DNA from: JBCAXA01 sp039183535 | GTDB taxonomy: Bacteria; Pseudomonadota; Gammaproteobacteria; Steroidobacterales; Woeseiaceae | DNA length: 64,000 nucleotides | Assembly (NCBI GenBank): GCA_039183535.1 | Contig: JBCDBO010000004.1 | Span: 1 to 64,000 of the forward strand | Direction of reading: 5' to 3' | In this document: in pieces, positions 18,306-27,800 of the stretch | Layout of the letters: every line of letters begins with the position of its first letter | How positions within the stretch are numbered: the stretch's first letter is position 1 | Made by a program: the position numbers and the translations under genes | The notes under the pieces: generated by a model | Told to the model about the DNA's origin: nothing | Seen by the model: the letters and a program-made list of their open reading frames with translations, nothing else | Databases searched by the model: none

Positions 18306-19199
18306 ATGGCGACTCAAGCTCAGCGTTTCGTATATATCCTCTGCATAGGTCTGCTTACGAAGGCGGCCTTCGCGCAGCCACGGTTCGCCAACGATCCAAC
18401 CGGTCTCTATGTGTTTACCGATGAGACGGGCGCTGCAGACTTTACGGCATTAAACGACGCGGAGCTCTCGGCAGCGCGGCGTGGAATGCGGCTCGACGTT
18501 TATCGCGATAGTTGGAAAGACACGCAGATCGATGTCGGCTTTGACTACGAATACACCCGTTTTGAGTACCGCAATGTACCGAGTCGTAACCGAGATCTAC
18601 ATCGCGCCCATTTTCCGATCCGGCTCGATACACGCAGCCAGAGCTATCGGCTTAACGCCTACGTCGCGCCCGGTATTGCGACATCGTCCAACGTTATTAA
18701 GGATTTCTTGCGTCGCGGTACCGGCGCGGATTGGTACCTCAATGGCGGCTTAGAGCTCTCGAACAACGCGTCGTCGTTTACCTGGATTCTTGGTGCGGGG
18801 TACGACCGCGCATTCGGAGAGGATCAGCTTTATCCGGTGCTTGGGATTGCGTTTCAGCCGAACGAAGATACGCGAATACGCCTGGCTTACCCCGTGACCC
18901 GATTGACGTACGACGCCGGCGAAGATCGTCGTATCGATCTAACGGTGTTCCCGGCGGGGCAGTTGTGGCATGTACAAACCGATGACTTCGATGACGAGTT
19001 TGACTACGAGATGCAGGCCTGGCGTGCACAACTGGCTTTGATGCAGCGTATTTGGAAACGGCTTAGTCTCGATATCGCCGCCGGTTATGAATTTGACCGG
19101 GACCATCGGTTCGAGGACAGCAACTCGATAGCGGTTATCGGCGATGTATCAGATGCGTGGTTTTTCCGACTTGGTGTGCGTATTTCGTTCACGCTGTAA
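18306..19199 (+). CDS. Putative outer-membrane beta-barrel protein
   Basis: This 297-residue exported protein has a signal peptide of about 23 residues (ending AAFA). The mature part alternates polar and aromatic residues in repeated strands: TQIDVGFDYEYTRFEYR, QSYRLNAYVAPGIA, TWILGAGYDRAFG and SLDIAAGYEFDRDH. It ends in WFFRLGVRISFTL, a classic barrel end with terminal aromatic-x-Leu pattern. I count enough strands for a 10-14 strand barrel. The family is not recognised with certainty; it resembles DUF6268-type barrels. It stands alone: a gene-free region lies before it and a PEP-CTERM gene follows. Confidence 0.72.
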   Translation: MATQAQRFVYILCIGLLTKAAFAQPRFANDPTGLYVFTDETGAADFTALNDAELSAARRGMRLDVYRDSWKDTQIDVGFDYEYTRFEYRNVPSRNRDLHRAHFPIRLDTRSQSYRLNAYVAPGIATSSNVIKDFLRRGTGADWYLNGGLELSNNASSFTWILGAGYDRAFGEDQLYPVLGIAFQPNEDTRIRLAYPVTRLTYDAGEDRRIDLTVFPAGQLWHVQTDDFDDEFDYEMQAWRAQLALMQRIWKRLSLDIAAGYEFDRDHRFEDSNSIAVIGDVSDAWFFRLGVRISFTL

Positions 19200-19352
19200 G
19201 TGCTTGGCTGATCGAATTCGATCGGTTGTGGCGATTGTTGCGAGTGGGATTGTAAATATTGTCGACACGCGCGTCGGAGCTGTTTACATAGCGCACCGAC
19301 ACGGACGTCCTAGATCGTCGTAAATAACGGAAAAGAATAGAAAAAACGGGTC

Positions 19353-19368
19353 TGGCACAAATCCTGCT
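19353..19368 (+). promoter_or_regulatory. Candidate sigma-54 (RpoN) promoter for the PEP-CTERM gene
   Basis: TGGCAC at 19353-19358 and CTGCT at 19364-19368 match the -24/-12 consensus TGGCAC-N5-TTGCW at all but one position. The GG and GC dinucleotides have the required 12-bp register. The predicted transcription start is near 19379, about 60 nt before ATG 19438. PEP-CTERM systems encode an NtrC-type regulator (PrsR) and kinase (PrsK), so RpoN control is expected for this class. Activator binding sites upstream were not identified. Confidence 0.65.
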
Positions 19369-19437
19369 AACAGTAGACAAAGGGACAGGCTGGACGCGAT
19401 CCCTTTGAAAACGAAAAAGGACAAGCAGGAGAACATC

Positions 19438-20301
19438 ATGAAATTGCGAGCAATAGCGTCGGCCATCGGGCTGACATTTCTCGCCGCAACCGCCAACGCC
19501 GTGCCGAACACAGCCAATGTTGTGTTCATCGTCGACGTTTCCGGTTCAATGGCAGGCGAAATCGCCTTCCTTGGTGACATTATTGACGACTTGGATACAG
19601 GCCTCGCGAACGCGGGTGTCGGTACCACTACCTATGGCGTTGTGAGCTTCGGCGGCGTTTCAAGCGGGATGCCGTTTGATCGCAGCGGTGGTCTTACAGA
19701 CCTTGCCACAGCTCAGTCTGCTCTGGCTCTGCCGGCTAGCGGTGGTTTCGAAGACGGGTATGAGGCGATCCAATTCGCTCGTGACGTTTACGCGCTCGAC
19801 GGCGAAGCGATCAACTTCATCCTCGTCACCGACGAAGACCGCGATATCCGTGCATCAGACACGTTCGCGGATGTCCGCGACGACCTGATCGCTGACGGCA
19901 TCTTGCTGAATGCGGTTCTCAACGCGTCGTTGCGCGACAGTGATAGCAATCAAGCGATCGGCATCGACTCTGATGGTGCGGCCTACGTTGCAGATGGCGC
20001 CGGCGGTTTCACAACCGCTGGAGGCGGCAACGCGATCGGCGGATTCGGTACAACCATCGCCGACTACGTCGATCTCGCGCTGGCGACTGGCGGTGCAGCT
20101 TGGGATTTGAATCTGCTGCGCGCTGGCGGCCTTCTGGCTCAGTCGTTTGCTGAAGCTTTCCTCGACATCAAAATCCAGGAAATCATCAACGTCGAACCAC
20201 CCGAGCCGCCGACAGCCGGTGTACCGGAGCCTGGCACATTGGCCATGCTTGCTCTCGGCCTTCTCGGCATGCGAGCAGCTCGGCGTCGTCGCTTCGCCTA
20301 A
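19438..20301 (+). CDS. Von Willebrand A domain protein with PEP-CTERM sorting signal
   Basis: This is a 287-residue exported protein. A signal peptide covers residues 1-21 (ending ATANA). A VWA domain follows with the metal-ion MIDAS motif DVSGS (Asp33, Ser35, Ser37) and the later VTDEDRD acidic loop. A flexible linker (EPPEPPTAG) leads to the C-terminal tripartite sorting tag: VPEPGTLAML, a hydrophobic helix, and RAARRRRFA. Such tags are recognised by exosortase (EpsH/XrtA) and replaced during surface display or release. ATG 19438 is chosen for its AGCAGGAG ribosome-binding site; an upstream ATG at 19405 would spoil the signal. It may act in matrix or floc adhesion. The exosortase itself is not in the window, but PrsT is encoded next door. 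Confidence 0.9.
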   Translation: MKLRAIASAIGLTFLAATANAVPNTANVVFIVDVSGSMAGEIAFLGDIIDDLDTGLANAGVGTTTYGVVSFGGVSSGMPFDRSGGLTDLATAQSALALPASGGFEDGYEAIQFARDVYALDGEAINFILVTDEDRDIRASDTFADVRDDLIADGILLNAVLNASLRDSDSNQAIGIDSDGAAYVADGAGGFTTAGGGNAIGGFGTTIADYVDLALATGGAAWDLNLLRAGGLLAQSFAEAFLDIKIQEIINVEPPEPPTAGVPEPGTLAMLALGLLGMRAARRRRFA

Positions 20302-20326
20302 TCGCGAGCACAACGCAAAGCAACGA

Positions 20327-20355
20327 AACGGCGGCCAAATGGCCGCCGTTTTTTT
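20327..20355 (+). terminator. Rho-independent terminator after the PEP-CTERM gene
   Basis: A perfect 11-bp stem (AACGGCGGCCA pairing with TGGCCGCCGTT, 20327-20337 and 20340-20350) with a very tight loop is followed by a run of T to 20355. It lies 26 bp after the PEP-CTERM stop on the plus strand. The T-run is only on this side, so it is not an efficient terminator for the convergent prsT gene. Confidence 0.9.
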
Positions 20356-20466
20356 GGCAATTCAGTTCGTGCGATGCCAGCAGCTCACTAATCGCGAAAC
20401 ACTGCCGCGCCAGCTCACCCAAAGTTCCACGCTAGATAGCGATAGAGGGTTGTCGACCGATTGGTC

Positions 20467-23268
20467 CTACAGCGTTTCGCGCAACGCTTCTGCCTCAGCC
20501 CGATCCGAAAACGTGCTGCCGGGTTGCAGGATCTGCTCAAGAATCCCTTTCGCTCGCGCGACATCGCCGTTTTTGGCGAGCGCAGCCGCAAGGTGATAAC
20601 TGATCGACGGATTGCTTGGTGCGAGCGTCGATGCGTCCTGCAACCGCTGGAGTGCTTCTTCGTTCTTGCCGGCCCGAAACAGTATCCACCCAAGCGTATC
20701 GGTCATCTCAGCACTGGCAGCCCCGAATTCGTAGCCACGACGCGCCGTTGGTTCGGCGCGTGCATCGTCGCTTTCTGAGTAGAGCCACGCTAGGTTGTTC
20801 AGCACTGTCACGTTGTTGGGCGCAAGCGACAGGGCCTTCTCATAGGTACCGATGGCGTCGCTCATACGCGCTTGTTGGAGATAGCTTTGCGCTAAGACAA
20901 CCAGCATCGACAAATCATCAGGCTGTTGTTCGAGATAGCGCAGAAGCGGCGCTTCCGGCTTATCCAGTTTGCCCACAGCGCGAGCATTGTGCGCCAGCAT
21001 CACGACGCTGCGGTCAAAGCGACTGAGCGTCAAGGCGTCGTCGAACGCTTTCGCTGCCGCGGAATAGTCGCCGCGTGAAACGGCCAAGCGCCCTGCTAGC
21101 ACGAACGGACGTGGATCGTTGGGTTGATTCGTTTTTAGGTTTCGAATAATTGATTCGGCTGCCTCATCATCGCCTAAACGCATTTTGAGGCTGATCAGCG
21201 CGGCTACCCGCTGGATATCGTTCAACGGCACGCGTCCGGAGTCCAGCAGTATGCTTTCGGCGAGCTGAAAGTCTTCCGTTTCGATATAGGCCCGGGCAGC
21301 GTTTATGCGATAAACGGTAGTGGTCGGGTCTGCTTTCACAGCACCGACGTAGTACTCAGCCGCTTTCGCAGCGTCGCCGCTGCGCTCGGTAGCGACGCCA
21401 GCAATGTTGTTCGCCGTCGCATTGTTCGGATCTTGCTTGAGCGCCGCATTCGCCGCGCTGAGTGCGCCCGTAACATCATTACTGGCCAATGCGACCTCGC
21501 CAAGGGCAAGCCTTGCCAAGACCGCGTCGGGATGCGCCGCTATCGCCTCGTCGAGGACCGCCTTCGCCGCGCCTACATCACCGGCGCGAAGTTCAAGTTT
21601 GGCGAGCGCAATCGAGACGATCAGCTCGTCCGGCGCCGCACGCCGGGCGCGGGTCAACTCTTGCCGGGCGGCATCGAGATCGCCAGCCACCACATCCATA
21701 CGTGCCACAGCGAGGTAAGCGGCAACCGACGTTGGGTCAAGTTGCTGCGTCGTCGCGAAACTCGCGCGTGCCAAGTCCAAGCGACCCGTCGCCAATGCGA
21801 CGTTAGCTAGAATACTCTGCGCGGCCGCACTCTCTGGCTGCGCTGCAACCAGCTGCGATGCTTTGTCCAATGCCTCCGACGCATTACCGCCTCGAAGCGA
21901 TGCGTAGATAGCCAGCATCTCTTTTCGCAATGAGGTCGTTGCCGAGTCGTCGCTTGTGCCGGCCAGCACGACCTCCGCCTCGGTAATCTGACCTGCGGCG
22001 AGCAATGCCCCCGCTAACTCGATCGCGGACTGCGTACTTGACGAGGACTGTTCGAGTCGCTCGCGTAACAGCGCGATCGTTGAATCGTATTGCTCGGACT
22101 GCATGCTGCCGCGGATTGCCAGCGCCGTTAACGTCTCGGTGTTTCGACCGCTAGCGAGTGCGGGACGGATAATGTCGGCAATCTCGGCGCCGCGCCCCTG
22201 GCGTAAGCGGATCTCTGCCAGCAGCAAACGCGCCTCGTCGCTGTTTGGCACATCGCGCAGCAACGCTGAAATAGCGGAGTCAGCTTGATCGATGTTGCCA
22301 AGACGGAACTGGGTTGCACCGAAAAGCAGCCGAGCCGGTATATAGCCGGGAGCATCGCGCAGCAAGCGCGCAAGTTTTGAGTTAGCGCTTTCGAACGCAG
22401 CCACCTCGAAGTCGACACGCGCATTGAGATATCGGGTAACCAATGCGTCGGGCGAAACGACCTTCAGTCGCTCGAACGTTGTCGCTGCAGCACTGTCGCC
22501 ATTACGTAGCTGTGTCTCTATTAGGCCGGCGAGCGCATCTCCGGTTGCCGTTCTATCGCCGAGCCGCTCGGCGGCTTCCAACGCCGTTTGATAGAAGCCA
22601 GCCGCTGCCTGCGTATCCCCGACGGTCATCGCAATCGACCCACGCGACAACCAAGCGCGAACATAGTCGGGATCACGGCTAGTCAGCTCAGCCAAGGTTC
22701 GCTGCGCGCTGTCAAAATCATTGTCAGTTACGTAACTCGATGCCAGTCCGAGTCGGGCGGCACTAGATTCCGGATCGAGTTGTAGGAGTTCCTCGTACGT
22801 GACTCTGGCGGTTCGCGACAGTCCCAATCCAACCTGGGCATCAGCGCGTGCAAGTCGAATCGAAAACTTATCGTCTGCCGATGTGACATCGTCTACCGAT
22901 AACTCTCTAAGCAGCTCGGTGTATTTGCGCTGTAACAGCAATGTCCGGGCCATATCGACAACCACGTCATCGGCCGCATTACCACCGCGCATCACGCGTC
23001 GAAACGCTTCCTCCGCAGTCGCGGCGTCACCGACGGCTAGACTGGCGCGAGCGAGCAGCAATCGCGCTTCAGTATTGTCGGCCGCCTGTTGCAGGACACT
23101 CTTCGCGTCGAGAATTGCAGCGTTGTACTCGCCAGCGGCAAATGCCTCCGTACCGCGTGCTAGGCGTTCTTCGTCCGATGTACCGCAACCCGCGATGGTC
23201 AATGTGGCGCTTACGATGACGGCTAATTGCCACGCGCGGGCGTGTCCAGGGGTAGTAGGTCGTTTCAT
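20467..23268 (-). CDS. prsT: PEP-CTERM/XrtA system TPR-repeat lipoprotein PrsT
   Basis: This 933-residue lipoprotein has signal and lipobox LTIAGC (Cys28). More than twenty tetratricopeptide-type helical pairs follow, for example NAAILDAKSVLQQAADNTEARLL, AAARLGLASSYV, VLNNLAWLYSESDDARAEP and ALQRLQDASTLAPSNPSISY. Length, lipoprotein signal and overall repeat pattern match the PrsT family that accompanies exosortase systems. ATG 23268 has an AAGGAAG site seven bases upstream. It is convergent with the PEP-CTERM gene and ends about 110 bp beyond its terminator. It is expected to be a periplasmic assembly factor for exopolysaccharide or exosortase-linked export. No eps or exosortase genes are in the window. 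Confidence 0.85.
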   Translation of the reverse strand: MKRPTTPGHARAWQLAVIVSATLTIAGCGTSDEERLARGTEAFAAGEYNAAILDAKSVLQQAADNTEARLLLARASLAVGDAATAEEAFRRVMRGGNAADDVVVDMARTLLLQRKYTELLRELSVDDVTSADDKFSIRLARADAQVGLGLSRTARVTYEELLQLDPESSAARLGLASSYVTDNDFDSAQRTLAELTSRDPDYVRAWLSRGSIAMTVGDTQAAAGFYQTALEAAERLGDRTATGDALAGLIETQLRNGDSAAATTFERLKVVSPDALVTRYLNARVDFEVAAFESANSKLARLLRDAPGYIPARLLFGATQFRLGNIDQADSAISALLRDVPNSDEARLLLAEIRLRQGRGAEIADIIRPALASGRNTETLTALAIRGSMQSEQYDSTIALLRERLEQSSSSTQSAIELAGALLAAGQITEAEVVLAGTSDDSATTSLRKEMLAIYASLRGGNASEALDKASQLVAAQPESAAAQSILANVALATGRLDLARASFATTQQLDPTSVAAYLAVARMDVVAGDLDAARQELTRARRAAPDELIVSIALAKLELRAGDVGAAKAVLDEAIAAHPDAVLARLALGEVALASNDVTGALSAANAALKQDPNNATANNIAGVATERSGDAAKAAEYYVGAVKADPTTTVYRINAARAYIETEDFQLAESILLDSGRVPLNDIQRVAALISLKMRLGDDEAAESIIRNLKTNQPNDPRPFVLAGRLAVSRGDYSAAAKAFDDALTLSRFDRSVVMLAHNARAVGKLDKPEAPLLRYLEQQPDDLSMLVVLAQSYLQQARMSDAIGTYEKALSLAPNNVTVLNNLAWLYSESDDARAEPTARRGYEFGAASAEMTDTLGWILFRAGKNEEALQRLQDASTLAPSNPSISYHLAAALAKNGDVARAKGILEQILQPGSTFSDRAEAEALRETL

Positions 23269-23775
23269 GCGTTCTTCCTTGCTGATCCGGAGTCGTCCTA
23301 CGCTCCGACTGACAACCTACAAGAATACAGTATCTAAGGTCGTCACAACGGTGACGTAATTCGCGTTCGCCGTTGCGACACGGATCAATCGGTTGCACGC
23401 TCAGTTACCGGGGAGCCGGAGTCGAAAATTCGATAGCGTCGTTACTGGTGAACGCAATTTCCCTTGGGGGGCGGCGTACGACCTATGCGTGAGGTTTCCC
23501 TTGATTCGGCGCTAACCTTATCGTCGCAGTCGATCGGGCAAGCCCAACGGCTGCGGTGCAGTCTCAATCGTTGGCAGGTTTTGCAGCCGGCACGGATGTA
23601 GCCGGCGTGTACGATCGACGTTGCCAAACGTTCGGCAGCACATTCAATTCCACGCATGCTGAATAACACGCGATACTGCCGCCACACGGTGTGGTCCATA
23701 TCGCAACCGCCTTCGGCTAACCTCGCCTCACTAACGTTGTTATCCTATTCGTAGGTGTTAGGGAGCCAACGTACC
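23269..23775. other. Intergenic stretch between divergent prsT and a membrane-protein operon
   Basis: About 507 bp with no gene I can support; a minus-strand open frame at 23442-23699 has unnatural composition. A small inverted repeat CGTCAC-aacg-GTGACG is at 23341-23356, about 75 bp before prsT, and could be a regulator site. Promoters for both divergent genes should lie here. Confidence 0.5.
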
Positions 23776-24417
23776 GTGGCCGATCAGCAATTGTTGGAGT
23801 TTGTCGACAGTTCATTACGCGCTGGAGCGACAAAGACTGAGATCGAAGCAGCGCTCAAAGAGGCGGCGTGGTCACCCGATCAAATCAATAAGTCGCTGGC
23901 AAGCTTTGCGAACGTCGACTTCGTCGTTCCCGTGCCGACGCCCAAAGTCTACGTTTCTGCCCGTGACGCATTCCGCTACGTTATCGTTTTCGCGATGCTC
24001 TACTTGAGCGCGTTTTACCTTGGCGATTTATTGTTCCAATTTGTAACCCTCGGCGTGACCGAGCACGCCGAGCCACGCCGGGTGAGCTACGTGTACAGCT
24101 CAATCCGTTGGGCCACATCGGGATTGATCATTGCTTACCCGATTTATTTGTATCTCAGTTATCGCATCGCCGTTGAGATTGCTGCCGATCCTGCCAGCCG
24201 TGTTTCGGCCGTGCGTCGCTGGCTTACGTATCTAACGCTCGCTATTGCGGCATTGGTTATCGTTGCTGACTTGATCTTGCTGCTTTACAACTTTCTATCG
24301 GGTGATCTGACGCTGCGCTTCCTGCTGAAGACGCTCATCGTGTTATGCATTGCTGGTGCCATCTTCGGCTACTACCTGCGATCGATTAGACTCGATGATG
24401 AGGCCCTGTCGAGGTGA
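23776..24417 (+). CDS. DUF5671-type multi-helix membrane protein
   Basis: From GTG 23776 this 213-residue protein has a small N-terminal helical domain (residues 1-45, with GATKTEIEAALKEAAWSPDQI). That domain looks like the short helical module found before DUF5671. Four predicted transmembrane helices follow: about 65-90, 112-132, 152-175 and 182-202. The start is supported by AGGGAG at 23759-23764; an in-frame GTG at 23755 is less likely. The function of the family is unknown. The last codons overlap the next gene by 4 bp (GTGA), so the two are translationally coupled. Confidence 0.75.
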   Translation: MADQQLLEFVDSSLRAGATKTEIEAALKEAAWSPDQINKSLASFANVDFVVPVPTPKVYVSARDAFRYVIVFAMLYLSAFYLGDLLFQFVTLGVTEHAEPRRVSYVYSSIRWATSGLIIAYPIYLYLSYRIAVEIAADPASRVSAVRRWLTYLTLAIAALVIVADLILLLYNFLSGDLTLRFLLKTLIVLCIAGAIFGYYLRSIRLDDEALSR

Positions 24418-24833
24418 GTATCGATAAGTTTGCTGCGATCGGTTCGTCCGTCGTTGTTGCCGCGGCAGTTGTTGTTGGTTTGGTGTTGGCTGGCTCACCG
24501 ACTGAGAATCGGCTGCAACGCTTGGACAAGACGCGACGTTACGATCTGGTAAACATCACGTCGTCAATCGACACTTACAGCGCCGATAAGAAGACGCTGC
24601 CAACCGCGCTTCCCGATCTCGTTAACGGCAGGCGACTTAGTCGCCTACCGTCCGACCCGATAACGGATATTCCGTATACATACAACGTCATCGATGAAAC
24701 CCATTACGAGCTCTGCGCTACGTTCAGTACGGCGTCTGTCGATGATGGCGGCGACGATTTTTGGGCGCATCCCAAAGGTCATCATTGCTTTACGTTCGAA
24801 GTCCGGACGTATGAGAACGCGTCGTTGCTGTAG
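24414..24833 (+). CDS. Single-pass membrane protein with periplasmic domain, unknown function
   Basis: This 139-residue protein has an N-terminal helix (about residues 10-27) and a soluble domain of about 110 residues. That domain begins with RRYDLVNITSSIDTYSADKKTLPTAL, reminiscent of the pilin-like/type II secretion pseudopilin fold. Two cysteines (YELCATF and HHCFTFEV) could pair outside the cytoplasm. GTG 24414 overlaps the DUF5671 gene, and such pairs probably work together. No named family is recognised. It ends 19 bp from the convergent cobN-like gene. Confidence 0.72.
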   Translation: MSIDKFAAIGSSVVVAAAVVVGLVLAGSPTENRLQRLDKTRRYDLVNITSSIDTYSADKKTLPTALPDLVNGRRLSRLPSDPITDIPYTYNVIDETHYELCATFSTASVDDGGDDFWAHPKGHHCFTFEVRTYENASLL

Positions 24834-24852
24834 TCGCAGTAACGCCGGCGTG

Positions 24853-27800
24853 TCACCGTGCTCGGCGACGCAACAAGCTCGTTAAGCCGATCAGCAGCGC
24901 CGCGGTAGCCAGCGTTATGATCAACCAACTCGGTACAGGCCAGTCTCGCGATTGGCCAGATAGTAAATCTGCGCTCGCATCCGGTGCTCTCGCCGATTCG
25001 GTCACGTCATTACCTCGTGCCGCGTCACGGGCATTCGCAATGGTCTCGCGCGCACTCGGTGAGACACGCTCGGCAATCCAGTCGAGCATCGGGTGATCCG
25101 GTCGAGTATGGCCACTGCCTGGTAACCCATCGCTCGCTATCGTCGCTGCAAAGCGTTCACCAAGCTCGGCCACGGTCGCGGTATCTGTTCGCCAGAAGCC
25201 TTTTTGCGCTGCCACCAACATGATGGCGAGCATGTTGGCCTGCACGGGTCTATTGGCCTCTTCGTCCAGAAAGGCCGCAACGCCGATCTCGTAGCGGTCG
25301 TCAATGTAAATCGATTTGGTGTCGTCCCAAATCGAGTCGGGGAAGAGCTCGGGATCGGTGACTTCCCAACCCCAGAGATTCTCGAAAAACGCCACATTCA
25401 TCGTGCGCGCGCCGGCATAGCCGTGCGGCATTAGCGATTGAATCCAAGCCGGGTTGAGCTGGCGCGCCCGCAGCTCGCTGACGATCGCGCTCTGCAGCGG
25501 CGGCATACGTGGACGCTCCGGGTCGCTAACATCGACAACGAAACCGGTCGGTGCGCCGCCGCCCGCTGTTTCGATGGCGAGGTTTAGACCGCCCAAGTAA
25601 TCGAAGGCGTCGTTGTTATCAACAAGGCCATAGAGATTACTGGCGCGGCCAAGGAAGCTTTGGCTGGTTCCCGCGAGGCGTTGCTCGAACGCGACTTGTT
25701 GCGATGAGCCATCGACATTGACACCGTAGGCGTGGCCCATTCGTGCGATGTACGTGTTCGCGATCTGGCGCCGGTCCGACCACGCGCCGGAGCGCTCGGC
25801 CAGTCGATTGACCCCGGCCCCGTATTGACCGACCGCCGGCGCGAACACCCTCAGTGTCGCGGTTCTTGGATCAGCTGTAGGTCGAGTCAGCATTTGCTCA
25901 ACCCAGTTCGCTGCGATCGCGTTTCGCTCGAGCGACTCGTGTCCCGGATCGCGAAGCTCCGCCAACGGCTCAAGTGCCGCATCGAGTACAGTGCGAAGCT
26001 GCGGATAGTCAGTAGCGATTGTCGCAGAGGCGCCGTCCAAGGCGAGCAGTACAGCTTTGTCCAACCACTTCATTTGTTCGCCGTACAAGTCACGGAACAA
26101 GCCCGATGCGACGAACGTGACGTCTTGGCGCCGATCATCGGTCGTGACTGGTAAGCGTTCCAGCCCATTCAAGATGCCGCGGCCGTTCCAAACCGGGCGA
26201 ATGCCCATCAAGTGCATGCCAAACGAGATCATCACACCGCCGTCGCGCACCGTGTCCGACGCCCACAAAATAACGGCTTGATCGCCATCGGTTGGCGGTG
26301 TGTCGGCGGCCAGCTCAGCGCCGATGCTGTACGCGATTGCGTTCGGGATTAGGCTCGCGTCGAGGCCGTAGAAGTTGCGACCAGTCGGCAATGCATCGGG
26401 CGAGCGCAGTGGGTCATTGCCCTTGCCCGGCTCGACGAAGCGGCCATTCAGCCCAGCCAGCAATGCCGCCATTTCTGCATCGGGCGAGGCGACTAATTCC
26501 GCAGCCGCATCGGGCGTTTCCATTGACGTCAACATCGTGTCAATCGCCTCATCCGACCAACGCTGCCCAAAGACATGTAGCCCGAGCGGCATAAAGTCCT
26601 CTTGCATCTCGGTTAAGAAGTGCCCAACTTCATGGACCAATAGGTCCGGCTCAACGTCTTCGAAGTCGATCTTCTCGCCACCACCGTGTTCGGCCTCCAG
26701 CTCGGAAACCAGTGCGTCTTTGATACCTAGCTCGATCACTTGCGCTTTGATTCGAGTTAACGCTTGCAGCCGAGTTGCCTCGCCGGCTTGCGACGGGTCG
26801 GCCGCCTCAAAGCTCTCGACCAGCTGCCTTAGCCCAAGGAGTTCATCGTAAAACGGCGTCGCCTGTAACGGCGGCGTTAGATGATCGACGATAACGGCGA
26901 GGCCGCGCCGTTTGGCTTGCAGGCCCTCGCCGACGCCGTCGACGATGTAGGGGTACAGGCCCGGCGTGTCGCCCGCGACTATGCGCGAATAATCGAAGCG
27001 GCTAAGCCCGGTCCGCGGGCCGGGTAAAAACTCATAGGTTGAGTGGCGCCCGAGGTGAATAATCGCGTGCGGATCGAGATCGCGGCGCAGCCATTCATAG
27101 AAAGCGAGGTACTGGTGCGGCGGCGCAATGCTCATGTTGGCGTGCAATACCTCCTCGTTCACTTCCCAACCGCGAGGGGGCTGTGGGCCGATGAAGACGT
27201 TGCCGAAACGAATGCCAGGAAAGACGAACTGACCGTTTACCGTCATTACGTCGCCGGGCGGCGGACCCCACCCGCGTAAACCTTCGATGCCGTGTTGACG
27301 AAGCGCTGCGGATAACGCTTCGATCGCCGCCGTCTGATCGGTGCCAGCGATATGTTGGTTGTAAGCGCTGTGTAATCGCTCAAGCAATGCCTCGGCACGC
27401 TCGTGGCGTTCGGCCGGTGCGCCTTCAATGACGAATGCCATGTCTTGCAACGCACTGGCTAGGCGTTCGCGGGCGGTTTCCGGGGACTGGCGATTCAACG
27501 CCGCATCGATATCGCTCTGCAGCGCCGCCAGCGGCCCGTCGGTCATTTCTCGCTGCACGGCATCGGGCAGCGCACTGAAAAACTGCCGATAGTCGGTGAG
27601 CGGCATTGTGAACGCTGTTGTCGCCATTGCCTGCAGCGCGGCGTTGTTCTCCGGCATATTGACGGCTTGCGCCTGCATCGTTGCAAGCAGCTCGGCTGTC
27701 GAATCGGGCAATGGGCCGGTGTTGTAGCCCTCGGCTTTCAATCGCTTCAGTAACGACAGCAACGTTGCTGGCACATCGAGGTTGTCGGCGCCGATATTGT

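Noticed and set aside
23442..23699. Minus-strand open frame of 85 codons before prsT
   Set aside because: Composition rich in Arg and Cys, no ribosome-binding site and no recognisable pattern; most likely chance.
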